From: Undaria pinnatifida
Taxonomy: Eukaryota > Sar > Phaeophyceae > Laminariales > Alariaceae
DNA: 64,000 bases
Direction: 5' to 3'
NCBI GenBank assembly: GCA_012845835.1
Contig: JABAKD010000016.1
Location: forward strand, 4,701,919-4,765,918
Position 1 is the stretch's first letter. Each line of letters starts with the position of its first letter. The translations under genes and the position numbers were made by a program. The notes under the pieces were generated by a model. That model saw only the letters and a list, made by a program, of their open reading frames with translations. It had not been told where the DNA came from and did no database searches. This document shows, piece after piece, positions 54,245 through 64,000 of the stretch.

Positions 54245-54693
54245 ATGGTTGATAAAAGAGACAGAGATATTTCGCTGCCGGCCACACCTAATTCCTCTTC
54301 CTCTCCCACCCCCTCCTCCTGTGCCACCACTCTACCCCCTTCCTCAGTGCGACTAATCTTCGAACGGGTCTCGCACCCACCACGAGCCGAATCCCCGCAG
54401 CTGCAGCCACGTGCCAGCAGCACAGCACCCAAACACATGATGCGAGCTCCTAGAGTGGCAGCAGCCCCACCATCGCGAGCAATCTCCAGACGATTGCTCG
54501 CGTGGATCCTCGTGGCATTGCTCATCCCCAGCCTTCTGTGCAGCGTTAGCGGCGCTCATGGCGCGGTGGTCGAGACGGCGGGCTTCAGACAGACAGCGGC
54601 GGTGTCGTGGCGCACTTTCGGCGACTCCTTGCGAACTGCCAAGCCGCACTTGATGGCGGCTGCTGCTGCGCGTTTCGTCTCTATCTCTGCTTG
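54245..54693 (+). CDS. First exon of a secreted or membrane protein gene
   Basis: A 149-codon exon ending TGCTTG before GTGAGT, a strong donor, two bases into a codon. The first 65 residues are disordered (Ser/Pro/Thr-rich, PATPNSSSSPTPSSCATTLP). From MMRAPRVAAAPPSRAISRRL a basic stretch leads into a hydrophobic segment LLAWILVALLIPSLLCSVSG (about residues 84-103), then AHGAVVETAGFRQTAAVSWR. Met66 could be the real start, making this a classical signal peptide cleaved after the SGA region; starting at 54245 it would be a type II signal anchor. No domain is seen in the mature part and no second exon was found; MITE and TRIM insertions follow within 650 bp. Confidence 0.6.
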
Positions 54694-55087
54694 GTGAGTG
54701 GGTCTCGCGTGCGTCCTCCGCTATGTGCTTCAATGTTGCTGTTGTTGCTGCTGCTGGTGTTGCGGCTGCTGCTGTTTGCTGCTGTTGTTGTACATAGATA
54801 GACTGAGCTGTGCATATGCAGGAATCTACTCTTCATATGCAGGTCGTGGCTTTTTTCACGAGCTCGAAGTGTAGGCCACTCCATTAGTGCAACTACTCTG
54901 TTATATTAATACGAGTACGTACTCTGCGTACGAACGTAAGTGCGTCCGTCTTTAGCTTGCACTTGCATGCTTGTACCAGAGTAAAACATACCAGTATGTA
55001 CGCAACGGAAGAGCTTCTTGTGGTTTTTTGTTGTGTGCTCTGGAGCAGTACGTAGCCTTTTGCGATGTTCTCATCCCACAAACCATG

Positions 55088-55267
55088 CAGTAGGTGGCCC
55101 TATATAGTGCGGGTCATATAGTGCGGGTGTCCGATATTGTGCGGGTGAAATCGTTTGGCGCAATATAGACCCCTCTATAGTGGCCGGTTTTTATATAGTG
55201 CGGGTGCCCGTTATAGTGCGGGTAAATTTTCGTGACAGATACCCGCACTATATAGGGCCACCTACTG
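55088..55267. mobile_element. TA-type MITE, 27-bp perfect inverted ends
   Basis: 180 bp with left end CAGTAGGTGGCCCTATATAG and right end its complement over 27 bp. TA follows the right end; TG stands at the left. Internal TATAGTGCGGGT is repeated about four more times. Likely non-autonomous Tc1/mariner-type, by its CAG ends and TA target (inference). Confidence 0.85.
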
Positions 55268-55335
55268 TACCAGATAAAGTATCAAATATATTTCGATTCG
55301 ATGTTAGGTGGTCCGCACATTTTTTATCAGTTTTT

Positions 55336-55711
55336 TGTTATAAGGCTCAGTTTGGGTAAGCTATTGGTTAACCTTTTGCAAGTGGTCAAACGGACTAATA
55401 CCCCATCTAATTCCTTAACAAATGGCGTCGTCGACAGACCATGGGTTTTTGGGGTCGTGGGTTCGATCCCCACCACCCACAATAATAAACTTTGCAGATT
55501 TTCCCATGTCGAACTTGAAAAGTACTCTTCCTGGTATCCCCAGGAAATGAAACGGCTTGGATATGGAAAGGTCCGCCGGTATTATATCCGGCCGACCTGC
55601 TATCCCGCCGTTTCAGGGGGGGAGAGTGTTATAAGGCTTAGTTTGGGTAAGCTATTGGTTAACCTTTTGCAAGTGGTCAAACGGACTAATACCCCATCTA
55701 ATTCCTTAACA
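55336..55711. mobile_element. TRIM-like miniature LTR element
   Basis: Two 85-bp direct repeats (55336-55420 and 55627-55711) begin TGTTATAAGGC and end CTTAACA and are almost identical, so the insertion is recent. A possible primer site (TGGCGTCGTCGAC) starts two bases after the left repeat, and a purine tract (AGGGGGGGAGAG) abuts the right repeat. The 206-bp interior has no coding capacity but contains a tRNA T-arm-like GTGGGTTCGATCCCCACC. Flanks share TTTT. The element looks structurally whole but non-autonomous. Confidence 0.8.
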
Positions 55712-55767
55712 TTTTCCAAAACGCGCGGCGAAGCCGCACTCGCGCCGCGCTCGGGTTGGAGCCCTAG

Positions 55768-55812
55768 CCTGGGGTAGGGTTGGGGTTGGGGTTGGGGTTG
55801 GGGTTGGGGCGG
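55768..55812 (+). repeat. TTGGGG tandem repeat
   Basis: Five to six TTGGGG hexamers following GGGGTAGGG. Telomere-like in sequence, interstitial in position. Confidence 0.8.
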
Positions 55813-57215
55813 GTCGACGCCCTCTCGCGATTTGACAAAAAAAAAGCACAAGAACATAAAAAACAGCTCAAAAACCTAAACTATAGTCTACCCTCGCGGG
55901 GGTAAGGGAAAAAAAACAAAACATCGCGGCATTCAAAACACCCAATACACAGCAAGCCGCAGGATGGGCGGGATGGTCACCAAAAAACGCTGCAGCACAA
56001 CGACCGCGACTAGCTCGTGACGTCTTGCGACGAAACAAGGGCGACTACTTCGGTCAGTTGACCTGACATGCACGCTACGGTACGGGTGTGAGGACCTATT
56101 TTTTTTCCTGAGGCTTCTCCCCCGCTCGAGGAGGGATGTCGCTCCTTTCACGTATGTATATGATTATTACACCTCATCCCAGAACGGAGTTTGATAACAA
56201 ATAAAATGAAAGTACAACCCGATGACAAAAAAAAAAAAAACTCATGGCCTAGACGCTTGCATATAAAATACACACATACATACCACATTCGTAACCAACA
56301 GTAGTACTACATACTATCAATGTTCATTGCAAAGAGTATTCCCAAGTCCAATTATATATTAGTACAAGGTTCCCCTCCGGGAAGTGAGTGCCTAGGGGAG
56401 TGGCGCAAGGACACACTATTTTCACTACCCGACGCGATGACCATTTTTGTTTGTAATACATTAAAAAAACTTGCCCGGAACAATAATAAAAACGCGTTTC
56501 AGCCGCACAAAAAAGTACTCCTTGGGTGTCAAGTGACCACCGAAAGAACAAAAAAAAGGTGCAATAGCAGTACTTTTAGCACTTTTCAGGTATACTCGAT
56601 ATAGACGTGCCCACGACCGATCTGTTCTTGAGAAAATACACACAGCACCACTTGATAACACGTAAAACTTTTACACCGTATGGTATCTATGATTTCGAGA
56701 AGAGCGTCACAATTCGAACTCCAGCTTGTTAGGGACCGCCGGAAGCGAGAAGGGGCACGTGTGGCGTGAGATGCGGCACGTATTGAGAACGAGGGAGCAA
56801 GAAAAAGAGGACAAAAACACGTGACATATATGCTGTGACAAAAAAAAGTAACTCGCCGCCGTAATGAGAGGATACAGCACGCGCACGCACGTGGTCCTAC
56901 CTGTAGCGTTTTGCTCTCCGCACGTTGTCTGCTGTCTGCCATCTGCGATCCTCGCAAAAAAGCAGAAAAAATACTCGTTAAAGAACTGCCTCTGTGGACG
57001 TAAATGTATGCCAGGTAAAGTGATAGGTTGGTATCTAAATTGTTACTATTACAAAGGTCCTTATGTTTCCGCATCGATGGACACGTGCACCCACAGCGGC
57101 AGCACAGCAGAAACGTGCGGTATGGTGGGGTGACAAATTATGACAGGCTCCGACACAAGCAACTCGCCGCAGCATAGCGAGGACACGCCTAGCGCACATA
57201 AATGGTGTCACCTAC
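55813..57215. other. Gene-free stretch
   Basis: Minus-strand frames at 55.93-56.15 kb and 56.59-57.07 kb have short protein-like parts but no supported exon borders. The GTTGT(C/G)TGCTGTCTG(T/C)CATC motif of the array that follows first appears at 56920. Confidence 0.3.
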
Positions 57216-57830
57216 CGCTGCTGCTGTGCAGCAGGGCTGTAGCGTTGTGCTCTCCACATGTTGTGTGCTGTCTGTCATCTGCGATCTTACATAAATGGTG
57301 TTGCCTACCGCTGCTGCTGTGGGGTAGAGTTTGTATATAGCGTTGTGCTATTTGGGTATGGTACACGGTATCATATAAGAACACCAACATGAACATTAAT
57401 ATAAGGATCGTTTGAGAACTAATGTGGTGTTCAAACGATCCTTACACTTTACGCCGGCATATCACTTGACAAAAGCAGAAGCAGCAGTAGCAGCAGCGAG
57501 AGGTAGTGGCGTATAGGCGGGTAGAGCATCGCAGGCTAGCGCTGTGCTCTCTGCATGTTGTGTGCTGTCTGTCATCTGCGATCTTACATGAATGGTGTTG
57601 CCTACCGCTGCTGCTGTGCGACAGAGTTGTAGCGTTGTGCTCTCTTGGTATAGTACGTTTCATACAAGGAAGGCAACAACATGAACATAAATATAAGGAC
57701 CGTTTAAGTACTAATGTGATATTCAAACGATCCTTACACTTTACGCCGGCATGTCACTTGACAGACGCAGCAGAAGCAGCAGCAGCGAGAGGTAGTGGCG
57801 TATAGGCGGGTAGAGCATCGCAGGCTCCGA
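57216..57830 (+). repeat. ~290-bp tandem duplication with 13-bp hairpins
   Basis: TGTTGTGTGCTGTCTGTCAT, GATCTTACAT(A/G)AATGGTGTT and CCTACCGCTGCTGCTGTG recur, then an AAGGATCGTTTGA...TCAAACGATCCTT stem-loop (57403-57443; second copy 57694-57735) and AGGTAGTGGCGTATAGGCGG. The two copies span about 57240-57535 and 57545-57825. Confidence 0.75.
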
Positions 57831-58489
57831 TCAAAGTGATCACCCTACAACAACAGCAGCCGCACGCGCATAGAGTTGCAGGCTGCTGTTGCTAGGGGGC
57901 TGGACTGCTGCTGGTAGGCAGGATCGTAGCGTGGTGCTCTGTGCAAAAGTAGGGAAATGTGCGTGTACCCTCTACGAGCAGAAAAACCCGGTTTGCATCA
58001 AAATCTTTAATCTTACGTGCGTACATGGGAATAGGGGATGCAGAAACCCAATCCCGCGGGATGTTGCGGAAACCCGGGGATTCGCCTTAGGTGTGCCCAA
58101 GGCCAAAAAAGTTTAAAAGGCTTGCCACGCGCGACACATTACACGGATCACGCCCAAACCTCCGGCAACGTGAGCCCGACGGTCGAATTGTGCCCACCCC
58201 ACCCGACATTTCGGACAAAGGTGCGAGCACGAAGAGAGCACGAAGAGATGTACCCGAAAGGCAAAAAAAAATGACTATTATACATATACATATATATATA
58301 TATTATACGAAGTGTTACATTGGACAGGTTATCACGTCATGAGCCTCGTCAGTCGAAACTACAACAATAATATCATAGTATCGCTAGTAAACGCCTCGGC
58401 CACGCGTAGTAAACGCCCACAGAGGGCTGCTTTTCCATGCTTGCACAATCGAAAAGCCCCGGGGGACGTTTACTATATATACCCCCTCC
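57831..58489. other. Gene-free stretch
   Basis: Plus frames at 57.89-58.12 kb and 58.04-58.34 kb overlap and contradict each other; no splice sites or domains. An (AT)n tract is at about 58278-58300. Confidence 0.3.
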
Positions 58490-59070
58490 CTTTCTGTTTC
58501 CCCGCTCCCTCTTGCTCAAACGCCCCACCTGACATCGAAATCACCTCATTATCTTTCTAGAGCCATCCATGCCGCTGCTCCAATTCATCCCCCCCCCCCA
58601 ACGCCCCCTTCTTCCCCACCACCCGCACCATCGCCTAGACCTAGCACCACGCGTATATCAAATCCGTACATATATGCGACCTAAAAAAAACTGTTAAAAA
58701 ACATTTGCCCCCCGCTCCCCCCCACCCACCCCCTCGAACACTCCACCCTCTCCTCACTGGTTGTACGACTTACAGGATATACGTGATAAACTGGTGCATT
58801 CCTTCCAAAACCGTCAGATTCATCCCCTTGAAGGATTTATAGTTTCCAAGCACATATTGAGTTGCCCCGCCCATCCCCTCGCTCCCTCTTGTTCAAACCC
58901 ATGCCCCCACGCCCTTAAAAACTCCGCTCTCCCCTCACCGGTTATACGACTTACAGGATACACTTGATAAACTGATGCATTTCCTTCCACAGCTGTCAGA
59001 TTTTGTCCCCCTCAAAAACAGGTTTTATAGTTTCCGCGTACAGACTGACTAACATCACCCTGTTGACCCT
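58490..59070 (+). repeat. R5 array, second locus
   Basis: Same modules and order as 42.4-43.37 kb (TTGTACGACTTACAGGATAT; TTTATAGTTTCCAAGCACAT; TTCAAACCCATGCCCCCACG), followed again by R4. Confidence 0.75.
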
Positions 59071-59235
59071 GATAGCTACACTGTAGTTCCAAGGGGAGTC
59101 GCTAACCTATATTCTCAATGAGAAAACACAACCCGTAATACGCGCGATCGGAATATCACACACAGCTTGCAAAGATGAGTTTCGACAAAATGTTCGATCT
59201 CACAGCCGGAATGTATTTGTATTTTTATAATATAG
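59071..59235 (+). repeat. R4 repeat, plus copy
   Basis: The longest plus copy: TGACCCTGATAGCTACACTG, GAGTCGCTAACCTATATTCT, GCGATCGGAATATCACACAC, GCAAAGATGAGTTTCGACAA and CTCACAGCCGGAATGTATTT ending in a T/A-rich tail. Confidence 0.8.
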
Positions 59236-59296
59236 CATTATTACGGCGGTATCTTGACCAAAGAATGCAACCCGATATCTTATAATAACAACACGC

Positions 59297-59476
59297 ATGT
59301 TGACCTTGACTGAGCTTGAACGCCTGAGGACAGGAGATACAATGAAAATCAAGGGCAAGACGAGCGAGAGTAAAAGAGAAGTGAGCCATTCGGCACGAAG
59401 CACAAACAAACCAGCTGAAACAAACAAGCCGGTGTGGCTTCTGAGGCTGGGCGGAACAACGTGGTGCTTGGTGTGA
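59297..59476 (+). CDS. Small open frame, 59 residues
   Basis: ATG at 59297 to TGA at 59474. MLTLTELERLRTGDTMKIKG, then a Lys/Ser-rich hydrophilic middle (TSESKREVSHSARSTNK) and a hydrophobic end (PVWLLRLGGTTWCLV). It lies outside the named repeats and is more protein-like than the frames around it. It could be a micro-protein, an exon, or chance. Confidence 0.25.
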   Translation: MLTLTELERLRTGDTMKIKGKTSESKREVSHSARSTNKPAETNKPVWLLRLGGTTWCLV

Positions 59477-59619
59477 AGTGATGATCGCCGGAGGATTTTA
59501 ATGCGGGGTGGTGGTGGCGTAGAATTGGCACTGCTGTACTACCAACGACAAAGCAATCGTAATAACAAACGACTCCCGTTAAGGGCATGTGACAACATCA
59601 TAACATCATAATAACATCA

Positions 59620-59818
59620 TAACATGCTGGTAGAGACAAGGTGGTGCCTCATGTTTGCACCTTGCTGTCGCCAAGCAAACACGCAAACGATACCTCTGCC
59701 CGTAGACGTTATCCGTTGTACGTTTTATGTTTTTCTGATACACTTACTTGTGAATCGTTGTGAGGACTCTGCGCTGCACCTTCAAAATGCCGCAAACAAT
59801 AAATGAATGAATGAATAG
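59620..59818 (+). repeat. Retroposon-like 3' end with (ATGA)n tail
   Basis: AATAAATGAATGAATGAAT at 59799-59816 ends a segment that reads like the 3' untranslated end of a non-LTR element (plus strand). No reverse transcriptase is attached. Confidence 0.35.
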
Positions 59819-60261
59819 GTAAATAATGCAAAATTCGCACTAACAGGAGGTACGAGTAGCGAAGAAACTTTACGTGTATTCGTAGTACGAGGTAAAATTG
59901 AGTTGAGATAGATGGTCCGAGGCAGCGAGAACACATTGAGGACACGACGTATAGTAGTCGTAGCTGAGTAAAAATTATTAAGATAGTATAATCGAATGGG
60001 AAGGGTGAACCGGTGGACGGGAGAGCGGACGAACTGCGTCCGCTGCAGCCGAGCACGGATGAACGCGAGTCTGCAAAACTTATCCTCAGCCACCCTTGTT
60101 GGCAAATCGATACCGTACCAGTGGCCTCGTGCTAATGTCGCGCCGCTACAGATGGCATAGTGCATGCATCATATCATATATAAAAGGTACGGAATACCAG
60201 GTACCTGGTAGTAATGTAGACTACTGCTGCAGCAAGGCTACGGCAGTATCGTACGAGGCTT
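59819..60261. other. Gene-free stretch
   Basis: A minus frame of 127 codons (59782-60165) overlaps the (ATGA)n tail and is not supported as a gene. Confidence 0.3.
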
Positions 60262-60345
60262 TTGTATAGTGGAGCCTGTCCTGTGACCACGGACTTGATT
60301 ATGCGAGTGAATGTGAGAACAACAACAATAGCAGCAGCAGCAAGC
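60262..60345 (+). mobile_element. CAA-tailed retroposon 3' end
   Basis: GGAGCCTGTCCTGTGACCAC, GGACTTGATTATGCGAGTGA, then (AAC)n running into (AGC)n. Confidence 0.65.
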
Positions 60346-60857
60346 AGCATCAGCAGTGGGGCCCGCGCGAATGGCTACCAATAAGAATGTCTTTGTGTAA
60401 TCTTATTATTATTATTGCCCTCCGACAATGTAGAGTAGATGCCGTTCCGATGTAAATCGAGTATCCTTCCATAAAGCAGCAGTAGTACCTAACACGAAGT
60501 CGAATGATCGCACCATAATGCAGTGGTATCTTCCGCCAACCATTTGCCCATTTCCTTTCCCCACATCTTCTCCTTTCATCTATTTCCTTTCCCTATATAT
60601 TTTTTAGCTGAGAGTCTACCTTAATCCTCATCAACATTGCCACCCCAGGCCAGTGGCCGTAGTCCTCCCGATTCTTCCTCCCCTGCCCTCGCGGCCTGAC
60701 GATCCCTCAGAGATAGCCTATATCGATGAACTCTGCGCGAAATCGCGACCTGAGTGGTCACAGAGATTATTTGGAATAGTCGCTCCTTGCACACGCCTTT
60801 CCGCGCTCAGGGACGATGCGTCCGTCCCTCCAACGATGCTTGCCGCCACCTGATCTA

Positions 60858-61290
60858 TCAGGTCGCTGCCTTCTTTACCGAAGCGTCCAAAGATTTCCAC
60901 AGCGAGGGTGGCGAGTTTGTAGCTGCGTTCGTCGAAGGACACCCCTCCCGGACGAGCGTAGTGGTGCGCTTGCGCGCCTCGGAAGTTGAAGCCGCGTATC
61001 CGTTTCGATCCGCGTTTCCTGCTCGCATGTGGACCCCTGCTTGTGGGTCCGCATACGTGACGTCGAGGAGTATCGACTTGTCGCGGAACTCCGGTGCCGT
61101 AGTATCTCCTAGTCCACTTGCCTCAATCACGATGTCCATTCGCAAACCCGTGTCAGCGTGGAACGGGGCTCCGCTTTCCACCTGGTGGCGGATGGACATG
61201 CTCTTAAGGGTGCGCGGGAGAGCGCGTGCACAAGGGGTTGGTGCTGGTTCACTTGCGCGCCCGATCGGTGACACAATCGTGCATGCCGCG
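60858..61290 (-). CDS. Restriction-like endonuclease domain (LINE fragment)
   Basis: Open frame with SMSIRHQVESGAPFHADTGL, RMDIVIEASGLGDTTAPEFR, SILLDVTYADPQAGVHMRAG and YAASTSEARKRTTTLV. The R-x-D...D-V-T pattern fits the PD-(D/E)XK nuclease of RLE-type LINEs, which nicks target DNA for target-primed reverse transcription. It follows the zinc knuckle after a frame change; a further change near 60815 leads to the C-terminus (SVTTQVAISRRVHRYRLSLR). Confidence 0.8.
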
Positions 61291-61578
61291 TGTTAATGTC
61301 CGCTTCACCGCAGCATGGGCACCTCGCCGCCAGGAATTCCTCTATCCCCGGAAATCTCTTCCCCGCAGTCACGAAATCTGATGCAGAGATGGTTCTAGCT
61401 GAGTCTACAGGCCTCGCCCTTAGGAACGCGGTAGCCCCTGATCCCGATCGACCCCGTTGCCGGGCCTTGGCCAAGTCTCGTGTCTCCTTCTCGCCTTGAG
61501 ATTCGCTTCTGTCTCGCTGGGGCCTCGTCTCGGGGAGCTGGTCCAGCGAAGAGACGTACCTCTCACAATGTACTCGGT

Positions 61579-62520
61579 TTACCAGTTTACCCAGTCTATG
61601 CTGCGCGTTGCTGGATCTGATAGTTTCGGCGTCGTGTGCAGGCAACACGCCTGCAACTGATTGCCCTGAGGTACCTTGCCTTCTGCTCTAAATGCTCTGT
61701 CTCGCCAGCTTTCCGGCACGATGTTCGCCATGGCCTCCTCTGAAACCCCATGCACATCGCGCAGGTCACTGACGCTGTTCCAGATGCGCCGCACGAGGTC
61801 AGAATCGGGCAGCTCCCTCCGGACTTTGTTCCCTATTGGGCCGGACAGATCAGCAAGCACCTCTGGCACCGTCGCCACCAAGCTCCCAACGGATGCTGAC
61901 ATCCTCCGGGCTTCAGCCGACGACAGCCCAAACCCTCCGGCCCCCGTGGACAGGCTCGCCTGCGCCTGTTGACGGGGTTGCAGGGTCAACATGTTTGTCG
62001 GGCACCCGTCCGCGAAGAACGATGATTCTTCTGCTGCCCCCGGGAGATCGAGCAATTTATCCAGCATCCACAAGGCGTTGCCATCTGCTTTTTTGCATGC
62101 AGCCAGCAATAGTTCTGCGTCCATCACGCGTTCAAGGTAGGAGGTCCGCTGAACCATGGGGCCGGTGGCAATCAGGTTGGCTGATTGCTTGTCCGGCATG
62201 CGCGACAACATCCGCGCGAGTTGCTCCGCTCCCCCGTGTCGGACTATCTCCGTTGCGCTCTCCCTCACGTACTCATCTGCGCCGATGGGCACCCCCACCA
62301 CCTTAACCCCACCACGTTCGGCGATGCTGACGCCAATGCCTTCAAGAAGGGCGATTTGTTCCGGCGTAGGTACGTGTCCCTTCGGGGCCAGGGCAACCGT
62401 TTTGCTCGGGTTGATCGCAATTCCGATGTTGAACAGCTCACGCTGGAGGAAGGGTACAACTTCCACAGTATCGGGTATGATTTCCATCATTCCGATGCTA
62501 ATATCATCTAGGTAGGCGAA
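61579..62520 (-). CDS. Reverse transcriptase, palm/thumb portion (LINE fragment)
   Basis: The longest unbroken coding part of the LINE, about 300 codons after the frame change near 62525: FAYLDDISIGMMEIIPDTVE, LFNIGIAINPSKTVALAPKG (the post-catalytic K/G motif), GGVKVVGVPIGADEYVRESA, then a long helical thumb/linker region to SWRDRAFRAEGKVPQGNQLQ. The YLDD box provides the two catalytic aspartates. As RNA-directed DNA polymerase it would copy element RNA at a nicked target site. Confidence 0.85.
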   Translation of the reverse strand, partial: FAYLDDISIGMMEIIPDTVEVVPFLQRELFNIGIAINPSKTVALAPKGHVPTPEQIALLEGIGVSIAERGGVKVVGVPIGADEYVRESATEIVRHGGAEQLARMLSRMPDKQSANLIATGPMVQRTSYLERVMDAELLLAACKKADGNALWMLDKLLDLPGAAEESSFFADGCPTNMLTLQPRQQAQASLSTGAGGFGLSSAEARRMSASVGSLVATVPEVLADLSGPIGNKVRRELPDSDLVRRIWNSVSDLRDVHGVSEEAMANIVPESWRDRAFRAEGKVPQGNQLQACCLHTTPKLSDPATRSIDWVNW

Positions 62521-64000
62521 TTCCTCTACACCTTTGGCTCGAACTCCCCCCGTGTCCGCTTCAGCACCGGCAGAAGCGGCATGCAGAACAACGCCGGCCC
62601 CATGGCATCCCCTTGTTGCACCCCGCCGGAGCAGTCGGTCTTCCGCCGTTCTCCCGATTCCATCTGAAAGAACGCGGGCGCAGACATCTCGCCGTAACAT
62701 TTTGCCACGAACGTTGTTAGAGCCGGCACGCAAGTGGCTGCCTCCGCTAGTATAGCAGTCCGCTTCTCTGTGTTGAATGTGTTGGAGCAATCGGTGAGGA
62801 CCAGCCAGTTTTTTGCCTAGTGATGTACTCTGGCGCGTAGCGCTACCTGCTCCACCCCCCCTCGTACTCCGACTCCAAGCTGTCTCGCTTCGCGGTTAGC
62901 CTCCTCCAGCCGTGGTCGCCACTGCCGCATGGTCCCGGCCGCAATAAGCCGCCTCCACGTCATCCCCACGCACACGGGGCGGCATTTTCACCCAGGGCAG
63001 TGCGGTTGGATTGCAAAGAGAGCTGCCAGAATTCAGGCGGGAAAGCGTTTGGATCATCGATAATTCTTCTCCAGAAGGCTTAAATGCCAGCTCCGAAATT
63101 TTCGCGCCCAAAACCAGTCCTGATTATTGAGTGCAAGTGCGAGAAGCGCATGCCGTCACTTTCCGCGCCTGATAAGGCGTTGCGAGAATTGATGATCTCG
63201 AGGGCCACCTGTGGGTCGAACTCTTCCTCCGGGCGCCAGTTGGGAACACTCCCTTCTTCCTGGTCGGAGGAACTTGCTGCCACCGCTGCCGCTGCCGCCT
63301 CGGAGACGCAGGCCTGGTTCTCCTCCGGGAACTTTGTTTTTACGAGCACCCACGTTTCCTCGTTCCCCAGCGCGCGCGGTTCCGCGAGGAGGCTGCGTGC
63401 TGCCACAGTCACCCCTCCTCGATGGCGGCATGCTGATGATGCCTTCTTGAACATATCAGCGTCAGTCTCTTCTCGGGCTTGGCCTATTTGCCTCGTCGAT
63501 ACTCGACGGATGTACTCCATTTACCACGGGAGCAAGAGGGTGAGGTCACCGCGTTCGACAGACGCAAACCTCTCACGCCGTTTTATTCGGCCATCCTGCG
63601 AGTGCAGTAGAGCTGGGAGGATGTACCACAACTTGATTGACCTCAGGAGTGATTGCGGCGTTTCCGATTGTGTGGATTGGCGATGCTCACCCAAGGCGTG
63701 ACTGAGGAGGCCAACAAGCACATTGGTGATAGGCTTGGCGTGGCCAGTGGCCAGCCTCGGCTGCTCTTTGACAACAGTGACGAAGCGTTGTTGGAGGTCC
63801 TCAAGGGGGACATCATCGAGCGGCCCTGCAATTCCCAATGTGTTTTGGTCCCAGGGATAGCAGAGGCCATCCCGGCGCTCTTCCTCGCTATCGTCAGGTC
63901 TCCCCCCGAGTTCCGCTGCCGTCACGCGTAGTCCAGGGGCGGCCTGAACTGCCGCTTCTATTGCTTCCCGTATTCCATGGCGGACTATGCATCCCCTTGC

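Larger units (their letters stand above)
60621..64000 (-). mobile_element. LINE with reverse transcriptase and restriction-like endonuclease
   Basis: A minus-strand non-LTR retroelement that runs off the right edge. From N to C: a helical pre-RT region (63925-63080) with LRSIKLWYILPALLHSQDGR and DGMRFSHLHSIIRTGFGREN; reverse transcriptase with motif A (LVLTDCSNTFNT, about 62772-62805), motif B (GGVQQGDAMGPALF, about 62590-62630) and the catalytic FAYLDD (about 62500-62515); a CPCC...H...C zinc knuckle (about 61280-61335); an endonuclease part with RMDIVIEAS and ILLDVTYADP (about 61040-61150); and a basic C-terminus ending ALAWGGN-like before TAA at 60621-60623. The order RT, zinc knuckle, PD-(D/E)XK is that of R2/CRE/NeSL-type elements. 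One in-frame stop and at least three frameshifts show it is inactive. No 3' tail is resolved. Confidence 0.9.

Noticed and set aside
59782-60165. 127-codon minus-strand frame
   Set aside because: Its C-terminal part is the antisense of an (ATGA)n retroposon tail; no other support.

Overview
This is a eukaryotic nuclear window. Coding sequence is split into short exons with GT-AG borders and pyrimidine-rich 3' splice tracts, introns are hundreds of bases to 2 kb long and filled with repeats, and most of the 64 kb is dispersed repeat, minisatellite and mononucleotide tract. A stramenopile alga (for example a brown alga) would fit the intron-rich genes, the mixed base composition and the restriction-like-endonuclease retroelement, but no marker gene in the window proves the lineage; this is inference only.

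Host-gene evidence, left to right: a small minus-strand gene at 3.1-3.8 kb rebuilt from three phase-compatible exons; a well-supported minus-strand gene at 8.75-13.76 kb (possibly to 13.96 kb) with seven upstream-to-downstream phase-compatible exons ending in a coiled-coil, leucine-zipper-like C-terminus; two exons of another minus-strand gene at 20.0-21.2 kb; a plus-strand exon at 24.5 kb; a possible gene at 40.3-40.6 kb (minus); minus-strand proline-rich exons at 48.3-48.7 kb; a candidate plus-strand gene at 53.5-53.8 kb; and a plus-strand first exon at 54.2-54.7 kb with a signal-anchor/signal peptide and a clean GTGAGT donor. None has a recognisable catalytic domain.

Mobile DNA dominates. 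The right end (60.6-64.0 kb, minus) is a degraded LINE with reverse transcriptase, a zinc knuckle and a restriction-like endonuclease; it runs off the window. There are tRNA-headed SINEs, a poly(A)-tailed retroposon family with a conserved 3' hairpin and perfect target-site duplications, a second small repeat family (here R4) often nested with others, TTAA-flanked MITEs of about 90 bp, and a set of terminal-inverted-repeat elements sharing a CTATAGTGC(A/G)GG end. Two of the TIR elements (22.83-23.58 kb and 37.04-38.64 kb) carry coding-like, GC-richer cargo that looks captured from host genes. A 376-bp LTR-type miniature element (TRIM) sits at 55.3 kb.

Tandem repeats are unusual: a 40/41-bp minisatellite is present in opposite orientations at 9.8-10.6 kb and 24.0-25.4 kb; an interstitial TAGGG array lies in an intron at 13 kb; and poly-G/poly-C runs up to about 34 bases are common. 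The most interesting points are the cargo-bearing TIR elements, the tandemly triplicated terminal exon inside one of them, and the hairpin-tailed retroposon family.
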